Below, piece by piece: positions 38,597 to 45,608 of a stretch of 49,866 nt of DNA. The stretch is taken from the NCBI GenBank assembly GCA_030041305.1, contig JASHOC010000094.1:1-49866 (forward strand), written 5' to 3'. Numbering within the stretch: position 1 is the stretch's first letter; the number at the start of each line of letters is the position of its first letter. The translations under genes and the position numbers were made by a program. The notes under the pieces are model-generated. The model did no database searches. It was not told the origin of the DNA and saw only the letters and a program-made list of their open reading frames with translations. The stretch is from Acidobacteriaceae bacterium. GTDB taxonomy: Bacteria; Acidobacteriota; Terriglobia; Terriglobales; Acidobacteriaceae.

Positions 38597-39946
38597 TCAG
38601 ATGGCGGCCAGTCGAGGCGGCGGAGGATAGACGCCTACGGATTTCGGGTTCTTCAGCACTTTTCGAATTTGCCGGCCGATGACTTCCTCTTCTCCCGGAT
38701 TGAGAAGGAAAGTGGTGACGACTAGGGCGTTGGGTTGCGCGGGAACGCCTTGAGAAGGCCGCTTACTTCCCGTGTGAGGATTCAATTCGATGCAAGGTGT
38801 CGCCGTGCGCAGGCGAACCCGGAGTTCGCGGGCCGAAGCGCCAATCGCGTCCGGATCGAAATTGATCATCAAGTGCGGGACATGGTTCGCCACCTCCGGC
38901 ATCATGATGCTCGTCTTCACGGTGGGAATGTCTTTGACCATCTTGACAATCACCGCCATGCGGTCGCGCGACTCCTTCTCCATTCCTTCATCTGTTTGCG
39001 AGAGCAGCCAATCCACGGCGGCCACCATGCCGACGATCTGCTCTTTGGCTACTTTCATGCCGCGTCCGACTGAGGAGTCGACAGGGCAGGAATTCCGCTG
39101 AGCGAGGTCAGTGTATTTTTTCTTGCCCAGCAGCAGGCCGGCGTTCTGCGGTCCACGAATGTCTTTTCCGCCCGAGAAAGACACCAAGTCGAATCCCATT
39201 CCCGTGTATTTCCAAAGATTGGAAATCGGAGGCATATCGGCGGCGGCATCCAGATGGCAGGGAACGCCTTTCTCGTGCGCCGCGGCAATCCAGTCTTCGC
39301 GGCTGATGCCCACATCGTCACAGGCGTTGAAGTATTGCGTCATCACGGTGTTCGGCCCCAGCGCCTGCTTGTAATCGTCCATGGTCACTACGTCTACGAA
39401 CTTGATGCCGCAGAGGTGCATGGCCACGTCGTACTCGTAGTGATGAATTTTCTGCACGACGACTTCATTCTTGGGAAACTCTGGAGTCCCGATCTTGCTT
39501 GGAATATCCCCTGATTGGCAGTTGTTTGCGGCCATCACCGAAGCTGCGGTGGCTAGGGTGATCGCCGATGCGGCCCCGCAACTGATGCAGCAGCCCTCGG
39601 TTTGCAGTTTTTGCGCAATGTACTCGCCGGCTTTCTGCTGCAACTCAGCGAGATGCACGGGATGCAACGCGGCCTGCGCCACAGCTTCCCGGACGAGCGG
39701 AGGCATCACGGCCGAGGTGAGATCGGTGTAGGTGCCCGCGGCGTTAATGAGTTTCGTCACGCCGAGCTTGTCGTAATAGTCCGGATGGGCTTTCGTCGAA
39801 CCGCTTGGAACGGTAGCGGCGAGGATGTCCTTGGCGCCGCCGAGCATGGGCGCAGCGCTCAGCGCGGCAACGGTGGCCTGCGATGCGCGAAGGAAACTCC
39901 GGCGAGAGTAAGAAACCGGGTTATCGGGATTTTTGGAATTTTTCAT
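38597..39946 (-). CDS. Tat-exported SelA/DgaE-like PLP-dependent enzyme
   Basis: 449 aa. Begins with a twin-arginine signal (YSRRSFLRASQATVAALSAA) and continues as a fold-type I PLP enzyme of the SelA/D-glucosaminate-6-phosphate ammonia-lyase group: GVTKLINAAGTYTDLTSAVM, ISCGAASAITLATAASVMA, the Asp region CHLDAAADMPP, and the PLP lysine in DLVSFSGGKDIRGPQNAGLL. A lysine-containing PLP enzyme exported by the Tat system is unusual, because most relatives are cytoplasmic; Tat would carry it folded with PLP bound. It starts 10 bases after the stop of the Tat-exported glycoside hydrolase upstream, so the two form an operon, perhaps for release and beta-elimination of amino-sugar compounds (inference). 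Confidence 0.83.
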   Translation of the reverse strand: MKNSKNPDNPVSYSRRSFLRASQATVAALSAAPMLGGAKDILAATVPSGSTKAHPDYYDKLGVTKLINAAGTYTDLTSAVMPPLVREAVAQAALHPVHLAELQQKAGEYIAQKLQTEGCCISCGAASAITLATAASVMAANNCQSGDIPSKIGTPEFPKNEVVVQKIHHYEYDVAMHLCGIKFVDVVTMDDYKQALGPNTVMTQYFNACDDVGISREDWIAAAHEKGVPCHLDAAADMPPISNLWKYTGMGFDLVSFSGGKDIRGPQNAGLLLGKKKYTDLAQRNSCPVDSSVGRGMKVAKEQIVGMVAAVDWLLSQTDEGMEKESRDRMAVIVKMVKDIPTVKTSIMMPEVANHVPHLMINFDPDAIGASARELRVRLRTATPCIELNPHTGSKRPSQGVPAQPNALVVTTFLLNPGEEEVIGRQIRKVLKNPKSVGVYPPPPRLAAI

Positions 39947-39956
39947 CGTGAGTCTC

Positions 39957-42209
39957 CTAGGCGTTAAGGTCTGCGACTTCGCCCCGCAAGACAGTGACGG
40001 ACGCTTTGGGGAGCGTGAACACCGTTTCTCGAGCGGCGTCGACTGACGAAACCACAGGCGGCAAATCTGGATCGGCGTGAGCCGTAGTGTCGGCGCCGTG
40101 CCATACGTATTGGTCGCTGCCGAATGTGACTACCCGAATTGCGCCCGCAAAATAGCCGGTAGCGCCACTACTCTCAAAAGCGATTCGAACGGCATGGGCG
40201 TTGTCTCTATCTTTGTTGATGAGCAGCAAGGCCCAATGGCCGTCGGGCCGCCGAACAGCATAGCTCGTGACAAGAGCGTTTCCGGCGGCGTCTTCGATTC
40301 CGCCTTCGACGGAATGGAGCTGATGCACTCCGGTGCGATGCGTGACCCATTCTTCATTGATCATCCGGCCGGCGTGGTAAAAGGCCATATAGCTGATGAC
40401 CTTCCCCTCGCGGTCCGTCAGCACGTTTCCCCAGATTGCGTACCCTTGGCAACCACGCTCGATGCTGCTGGGTTCGATTGGCGAGTGAACATACAACGCG
40501 CCCCCCTCGGCGAAAAAGCTGCCCACATTGTCGGCGAGCCACAGAGCCGAAAAAATATCGGACATGTAAATAGAAAGCGAACCGCAGAGATTGCTTTCCG
40601 TGTTCATGAGTGGAATCGTGGTGGGCAGGCCGTCATCGCGAAAAGCCTGCAGCGTCTTGCGCGTCAGTTCGCGGTTACGGTACATATCCTCCCAGGTCAT
40701 GGTGCAGGCGGCGAAAGGATAAATTTCGAAAGAAGCAAACGTCAAATCCCCCTCGCGATGGCGCGCCTTCAGATAGTCGTAAAAACGGCCGAACCAGGAT
40801 TTGTTTCCGCGCACGTCGGGCCACACGGAGACGTCCTGGTTAATGCCTTGGAACACCGGTCCGCCCAATTTGAGGGTCGGTTCGACTTTGTGAATTGCGT
40901 CCGCAAATTGTATATAGAGTGTGGCGTAGTCCTCAGGCATGTAGTATTGGCCATCGGCCTCTTCGTCCATTTCGACCCAGCTGATGGGGTAGCCGCGCTT
41001 TTTCAGATAAGCGACCATGGCGGCGGCGTCTTCAGGAACGCTGTAAATCAGCGGAACGGTGATCAGAGCGGGCAAGCCGTTGGTGATGCCGCTGGTGAAA
41101 AAGACGTCCCAGCCGGTCTGGTCTCCGCGCGGACTGAGGTCTTGGGCGGTGTGCCAAGGATCTGTGGAAGAGCAATACGTAGCGGTTTGCCGGCGGCCGT
41201 CCGCCATGTGTATCACATAATCCGCAAACTTTCCATCAACCTCCAATCTGCCCAGGTAAACTTCGTAGATCGCGTATCCCACGCGGTGGCGCAGGTCGTC
41301 GCTTCCGTGCGGCCCTGGCTGATTGGACGACTGCGTCATCACCACCCGAACCCAACGCGTGGCAATAAGATCGTCCGCAAGCTTGAGCGTGACGCTCCCA
41401 CCCGCGCCATCGCGAACGGCGCCCTTGGGGAAACGAATCCAATTGCCCATCGCCTGATTGGCCACAGGAAGATACTCGCCGCGCTGACGCGTGTCGTCCA
41501 TTGCCGGCTCTTCCCAGTTCATCGGATCGGCGCCGACCCAGTATTGCACTTCGTACTTGCGGGCGCGTGGTTCGCACCAATCGATGCGGATGGCATTCAC
41601 GTCGTAGTATTCGCCCAGATCGACGATGATCCATTGCGGGTGTAGGGAGTCATCTTCGTGGGTGAAGGCTTTGGTCAGGTAAGGATTGCTCTTCCAGTAC
41701 GTGTTAGGATCGCCATCGGTGAGGCGAGAATAGCCGCGATCGGTGCCGCCATTACGGGTGCAGCCGCGGTGGGGAAGGCTGTAGCCGAATGAATCGCGAA
41801 TCGGTTCACCAAATTCCGAGCTGCCCACGAAGTATCCGCGTTGGTTGGCTCCATCGGTCCACTGCCCGTTGGAATTCCAGTGCCAATAATCGATCGTCTC
41901 CGGAGTGTGCAGGCGATAGCTGATCGGTCCCCAGCCTGCGGATAAGCAGAGTTTTACCGTTTCGGGCGTATAGATCCTGTTGATTGCCTCGCGTGACTGA
42001 ATGTCCATCGAGGTCGCAAGGCTTGTGTCGGGATCGAAGGAGTTGACGACCTGGTCGGGCGCGGCCTGCACTCGGAGGAGCGCGGGAGTTGCTGGCGGCG
42101 GAGCTGCATCTTGTTCTGCAAGCGCCACTGCATCAGCAAGAGGTCGAACCATCGTTAGTGCTGCGGCGCCGATAGCTGCACCCAAGAAGCTACGGCGCGA
42201 AGTAGTCAT
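39957..42209 (-). CDS. Tat-exported glycoside hydrolase-like protein with discoidin domain
   Basis: 750 aa. A Tat signal (MTTSRRSFLGAAIGAAALTM) selects the ATG at 42209; the frame is open to 42422 but those residues show no signal. An F5/8-type-C (discoidin) carbohydrate-binding domain lies about 155-330 (GYSRLTDGDPNTYWKSNPYL, WIIVDLGEYYDVNAIRIDW, ATRWVRVVMTQSS). The central part (about 370-620) looks like a clan-A (beta/alpha)8 barrel with ISWVEMDEEADGQYYMPEDY (possible acid/base in MDEE) and PTTIPLMNTESNL (possible nucleophile), then a beta-sandwich tail. The exact GH family is not recognised. It is first in a two-gene unit with the SelA-like gene and is preceded by a structured leader with a terminator. 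Confidence 0.75.
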   Translation of the reverse strand: MTTSRRSFLGAAIGAAALTMVRPLADAVALAEQDAAPPPATPALLRVQAAPDQVVNSFDPDTSLATSMDIQSREAINRIYTPETVKLCLSAGWGPISYRLHTPETIDYWHWNSNGQWTDGANQRGYFVGSSEFGEPIRDSFGYSLPHRGCTRNGGTDRGYSRLTDGDPNTYWKSNPYLTKAFTHEDDSLHPQWIIVDLGEYYDVNAIRIDWCEPRARKYEVQYWVGADPMNWEEPAMDDTRQRGEYLPVANQAMGNWIRFPKGAVRDGAGGSVTLKLADDLIATRWVRVVMTQSSNQPGPHGSDDLRHRVGYAIYEVYLGRLEVDGKFADYVIHMADGRRQTATYCSSTDPWHTAQDLSPRGDQTGWDVFFTSGITNGLPALITVPLIYSVPEDAAAMVAYLKKRGYPISWVEMDEEADGQYYMPEDYATLYIQFADAIHKVEPTLKLGGPVFQGINQDVSVWPDVRGNKSWFGRFYDYLKARHREGDLTFASFEIYPFAACTMTWEDMYRNRELTRKTLQAFRDDGLPTTIPLMNTESNLCGSLSIYMSDIFSALWLADNVGSFFAEGGALYVHSPIEPSSIERGCQGYAIWGNVLTDREGKVISYMAFYHAGRMINEEWVTHRTGVHQLHSVEGGIEDAAGNALVTSYAVRRPDGHWALLLINKDRDNAHAVRIAFESSGATGYFAGAIRVVTFGSDQYVWHGADTTAHADPDLPPVVSSVDAARETVFTLPKASVTVLRGEVADLNA

Positions 42210-42468
42210 GGAGTATCTCGAAAATACCGAGTCCGCGTAGTTCGGGGTCGTTGAGGGAAATTCGACACGTTCCGCCACCGATTCGAGCAGGATACATTCC
42301 GAGGATAACGCCTTATGCAGCTTGTGAGCGCTCTTGGTTAACCAAGTACCGGAATGCGGGAGCATGGTCGGCAAGGCTGATCTCTGAGAATGTTCGCCGG
42401 GGGCCTCGCAAGGAATGCGCAAGTTGAGCGGTTCAGCTTTGCCTGGCGCCGGGAGTGAAAACCCTTAG

Positions 42469-42508
42469 AAAAAAATCGCCTCCGAAGGAAATCTTCGCTT
42501 CGGAGGCG
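42469..42508 (-). terminator. Rho-independent terminator
   Basis: On the minus strand the 11-bp perfect stem CGCCTCCGAAG/CTTCGGAGGCG (42498-42508 with 42477-42487) is followed by ATTTTTTT (42469-42476). It is the clearest intrinsic terminator in the window and stops a minus-strand transcript started upstream near 42700. Confidence 0.85.
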
Positions 42509-42660
42509 CTTGTCGAGCATAGAACACAAGATGAAGACGGGGACCAGTAGCTGACGCTGGAGGTCGGTAGCGCGCAGCTACTGGTGATCCCTGTACTAAC
42601 GAGGCCAGCCGCGGCTTCCCCTTTCCACTGCTGACTCGTGTCGCCCGGCTCAAGGAGAAC
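42469..42660 (-). ncRNA. Candidate structured small RNA or attenuator leader
   Basis: No gene with a start or domain fits here, yet the minus strand folds strongly. In 5' to 3' order on the minus strand there is a stem of CGAGTCAGC with GCTGGCCTCG (42630-42638 with 42600-42609), an 11-bp perfect stem ACCAGTAGCTG/CAGCTACTGGT (42575-42585 with 42543-42553), a possible long-range GACACGAG/CTTGTGTT pairing, and an intrinsic terminator. The length of about 190 bases is that of a typical regulatory RNA. It lies 260 bases before the Tat glycoside hydrolase on the same strand, so it may be a free RNA or a riboswitch-like leader. It does not match any riboswitch core I know. Confidence 0.5.
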
Positions 42661-42724
42661 TTCTAACTGACATCCTCCGAACCATGTTGACAATCACAGT
42701 CTCCCCGAAGTGTACATGGCGGGC

Positions 42725-42740
42725 TGTGACGGCCGTCACT
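42725..42740. promoter_or_regulatory. CRP/FNR-family operator-like site
   Basis: TGTGACGGCCGTCACT: a perfect 14-bp palindrome (42726-42739) with the TGTGA-N6-TCAC(A) layout of CRP-type sites. It sits between purC (start 42927) and the minus-strand structured RNA, so it could control either. Chance occurrence is possible. Confidence 0.45.
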
Positions 42741-42926
42741 CAACTTTGTGAGCTTCGCGCAAAGCTGGACGACCCGCCGATTCAACTAGATGCGCGACCT
42801 TGACACGCTTTCGACGGTGGATCTCGTCACATTCGGCGTGGACTTTTCCGCGGGCGGAACGGGTTTGACAAAGCCGGCCGCGGGCCGCACAATCGGAGAT
42901 TCAGTGTTTCGGAAAGCCACTGCCCC

Positions 42927-43820
42927 GTGACTGCTTTGTTGACGACAAATCTGGGCGCTACGCCCCTGCTTGGACGCGGCAAGGTGCGCGATCTCTATGC
43001 CGTCGACGGCGCGCTGCTGCTGGTGGCGACTGACCGGATTTCAGCCTTCGACCACGTGCTGGCCACGGGCATTCCCGGCAAGGGCAAGATTCTCACCCAG
43101 ATTTCGCTTTTCTGGTTCGACTTGCTGCGGGATCTCGCGCCCAACCATCTGATCACAGCCGACGTAGCCGAATTTCCCGCGGCCTTGCAGCCCTACGCGG
43201 AGCAACTGGAGGGCCGGTCGATGCTGGTCAAGCGGGCGGCGATGTTTCCAGTCGAGTGTGTGGCGCGGGGATATCTGGCCGGATCGGGGTGGAAAGAGTA
43301 CCAGGAGACCGGCTCGGTGTGCGGCGTAGGGTTGCCGCCGGGGCTCGAGGATGGTTCGCGGCTGCCCGATGCCCTGTTCACGCCCGCCACCAAAAGCGAG
43401 AAGGGCACACACGACGAAAACATCCCGTTTGCCAGAGTGGAAGCGCTACTGGGCGCGGACGATGCAGCGGAGCTGAGGCGGCTGACCATGGCCCTCTACA
43501 GGCGCGCGGCCGACCACGCTGAGGCGCACGGTCTCATCCTGGCTGACACCAAGTTCGAATTCGGAAGGACGGCCCAAGGCATTACACTTGCCGATGAAGT
43601 GCTCACCCCCGATTCTTCGCGTTTCTGGGAGGGGGCGGCATGGAAGCCCGGCGGCCCGCAGCCGTCGTTCGACAAGCAGTACGTCCGCAATTATCTCGAA
43701 TCAATCCATTGGAACAAGCAGGCGCCCGCACCCGGCTTGCCGGACGAAGTTGTGGCCCGGACCCAAGATAAGTACCTCGAAGCCTTTCGCCGCCTCACCG
43801 GGCGAGATCTTGCCTTGTAG
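42927..43820 (+). CDS. purC: Phosphoribosylaminoimidazole-succinocarboxamide synthase
   Basis: 297 aa. Purine biosynthesis step joining CAIR and aspartate (SAICAR synthetase). Signatures: LLGRGKVRDLYAVDGALLLV, DRISAFDHVLATGIPGKG, ECVARGYLAGSGWKEY, LILADTKFEFG, LADEVLTPDSSRFW and DKQYVRNYL. This is the longer, eukaryote-like PurC type (about 300 aa). The GTG start fits the conserved N-terminus; the ribosome site is weak. It is followed by cvpA 17 bases later, a familiar purine-gene neighbour. Confidence 0.96.
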   Translation: MTALLTTNLGATPLLGRGKVRDLYAVDGALLLVATDRISAFDHVLATGIPGKGKILTQISLFWFDLLRDLAPNHLITADVAEFPAALQPYAEQLEGRSMLVKRAAMFPVECVARGYLAGSGWKEYQETGSVCGVGLPPGLEDGSRLPDALFTPATKSEKGTHDENIPFARVEALLGADDAAELRRLTMALYRRAADHAEAHGLILADTKFEFGRTAQGITLADEVLTPDSSRFWEGAAWKPGGPQPSFDKQYVRNYLESIHWNKQAPAPGLPDEVVARTQDKYLEAFRRLTGRDLAL

Positions 43821-43837
43821 AGAGGAACGGAGCAGGA

Positions 43838-44383
43838 ATGATCTGGGTGGATTGGGCCATTGTCATCGTCTTGGCGGCGTCGGTTTGCGGCGGATTTGCG
43901 CAGGGATTTTTCCGCACCGCTTGCTCGCTCGTCGGCTTGATCCTGGGACTCTCGCTGGCGGCCTGGAATTACGTGCGGGTAGCGGCGCTGTTGCTGCCGG
44001 CGGTGCGCATACCGGCGATTGCCGACGCCATTTGTTTTTTCCTGATTGCCCTGGTGGTGATGGCGCTGGCCAACCTGGCCGGGAACTTTCTCGGCAAGGC
44101 GCTTAACTGGCTGGGCCTGGGCTGCCTCGACATGATCGCCGGCGCCGTACTGGGGTTCTTTCAGGGAGTGGTGCTCGTCACGCTCATTCTCCTGGTGATA
44201 GTCGCCTTCTTTCCCGGGCAGCAATGGTTGACCAAAGCTGAATTGCCCAAACAATTCTTTGGCGCCCTGCATTTGAGTACGCAGATGAGCCCGGCCGAGC
44301 TTGCCAACAAAGTGCGCCAGGGCCTCAGGACGCTCGAGCAGGAGTCGCCTGTTTGGATGCATCCGGGTCACGGCGCTGCATGA
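43838..44383 (+). CDS. cvpA: CvpA family membrane protein
   Basis: 181 aa with four hydrophobic segments: DWAIVIVLAASVCGGFAQGF, ACSLVGLILGLSLAAW, ADAICFFLIALVVMALANLA and a last segment GAVLGFFQGVVLVTLILLVI. The G-F-x-x-G-F-F-R and LGxxxGxxxG patterns are those of CvpA (colicin V production). Family proteins affect envelope integrity; the mechanism is unclear. AGCAGG precedes the ATG. It is likely in an operon with purC. Confidence 0.88.
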   Translation: MIWVDWAIVIVLAASVCGGFAQGFFRTACSLVGLILGLSLAAWNYVRVAALLLPAVRIPAIADAICFFLIALVVMALANLAGNFLGKALNWLGLGCLDMIAGAVLGFFQGVVLVTLILLVIVAFFPGQQWLTKAELPKQFFGALHLSTQMSPAELANKVRQGLRTLEQESPVWMHPGHGAA

Positions 44384-44452
44384 GGAAATCCACCGGCGCG
44401 CACTGTCAGGAATGGGCTAAACTAAAAAACCGTACCAGCAAGAGGTTGGCGC

Positions 44453-44734
44453 GTGAAACGAGAACTGGACAGCCTGGTGACGCAAATGCATTCCAGCGGC
44501 ATCCCTTATGACGAGGCCGTACGCGAGTTCAAGAAGCAGTACCTTCGCGAAGTGCTGATGGCGCACCGGGGAAACCAGTGCAAGGCAGCCGAAGAATTGG
44601 GCATGCACCGCAACACCTTGAGCCGCGCGATGGCCGAACTGGGGCTGGATTTGGCCGAAGTGCGAGCCGGGCTCAAGCGCCCGCCGCGCTCCGAACGTCC
44701 TGTATACGGCGCAATCCGCCAAGGGTATCGCTAA
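44453..44734 (+). CDS. Fis-type helix-turn-helix DNA-binding protein
   Basis: 93 aa. The middle (FKKQYLREVLMAHRGNQCKA, AEELGMHRNTLSRAMAELGL) is the Fis/NtrC C-terminal helix-turn-helix, without AAA+ or receiver domains. AAGAGG precedes the GTG start. The short basic tail (RPPRSERPVYGAIRQGYR) is extra. Such stand-alone Fis-type proteins sit beside purC/cvpA-like genes in acidobacteria in my recollection. Targets unknown. Confidence 0.85.
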   Translation: MKRELDSLVTQMHSSGIPYDEAVREFKKQYLREVLMAHRGNQCKAAEELGMHRNTLSRAMAELGLDLAEVRAGLKRPPRSERPVYGAIRQGYR

Positions 44735-44870
44735 TCGCATCTTCGGTCAGCCACGAGACTTTGTGATCGTTAAGTTCGTCGGGCAGGGCCCGCTCCCCTG
44801 CGCGTTCCCGGTCTGGCCTGGCTCCGAAGACGCCCGCGACCCGCCGCAGCGCGCCGCTACAAGCGACCAA

Positions 44871-45608
44871 ATGCCAGCCACCTCATCGACACACGAGCCG
44901 CGCATCGCGATTGAACCCGGATTCGTATGGGACCGGCAAGACGCCTATCTCTTTGACATTGACGGCACGCTGGTTCGCTCGCGGGACCGCATTCATATCG
45001 ACTCCTTTACATCCAGCGTGCAGCGCGTGATGGGATTCGAGGTCACTCTGGCCGGCATCCTGCTGGCTGGCAGCACAGACACCGCAATCCTCCGCGAAGC
45101 TTGCCGCCAGGCCCGCATACCCGCCGAGGAATTTGAGAGCCGCAGCGAAGCCATCTTGGAAGCAATGCGCGCCACGGTGGCCGAGCGGCGCAACGAAATG
45201 GTCGTGGAGCGCATGCCGGGCGTGGAAGATGCGTTGCGGCATTTAGCCCGGCGCGGCGCGCTGTTGGGTGTGGCCACCGGCAATCTGGAAGTCATCGGTT
45301 GGATCAAGATCGAGCAGGCGGGGCTGCGCGAGTGGTTCCGGTTCGGCGGCTTTAGCGACCGGTTTCCGGTTCGCTCTGAACTCATCGGCCGGGCCGCACA
45401 GAAGGCCCGCGAGTTGGCCGGGCGTGGCGCGAGTGTGTGCGTGGTGGGCGACACGCCGCGCGACATCGACGCCGCGCACGCCAATTCCCTGGCCGTCATC
45501 GCCGTGGCCACCGGCAGGTTCGGTTTCGATGAACTGCTGGAACACCGGCCGGAGGTCTGCGCTACGTCGCTGGCCGATTTGCTGGCTCTTACGCGGGAAG
45601 AGGCATGA
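44871..45608 (+). CDS. HAD-superfamily hydrolase, phosphoglycolate-phosphatase-like
   Basis: 245 aa. Motif I is AYLFDIDGTLVRSRDR (nucleophile Asp), motif II LLGVATGN, the motif III Lys region is less clear, and motif IV is VCVVGDTPRDIDAAHANS. The helical cap (about 45-140) makes it a subclass I HAD like Gph. The ATG at 44871 is chosen; a GTG at 44763 would add 36 residues of poor composition. It overlaps the next gene by 4 bases (ATGA), so the two are coupled. Substrate unknown. Confidence 0.85.
   Translation: MPATSSTHEPRIAIEPGFVWDRQDAYLFDIDGTLVRSRDRIHIDSFTSSVQRVMGFEVTLAGILLAGSTDTAILREACRQARIPAEEFESRSEAILEAMRATVAERRNEMVVERMPGVEDALRHLARRGALLGVATGNLEVIGWIKIEQAGLREWFRFGGFSDRFPVRSELIGRAAQKARELAGRGASVCVVGDTPRDIDAAHANSLAVIAVATGRFGFDELLEHRPEVCATSLADLLALTREEA

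Noticed and set aside
40077..41645. A 522-codon plus-strand frame
   Set aside because: Antisense of the discoidin/glycoside hydrolase gene; the coding strand shows a Tat signal and clear domains.
42469..42660. Assigning the structured RNA to 6S or SRP RNA
   Set aside because: Length and a central open region are compatible with 6S, but no conserved sequence element of either family could be confirmed by eye.
42433..42693. An 86-codon minus-strand frame through the structured RNA
   Set aside because: It reads straight through both perfect stems and the terminator, has no domain, and its Ser/Cys-rich composition is an effect of the stems.
42687..42717. TTGACA promoter box for purC on the plus strand
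   Set aside because: TTGACA is perfect at 42687-42692, but no acceptable -10 box follows at 16-18 bases.
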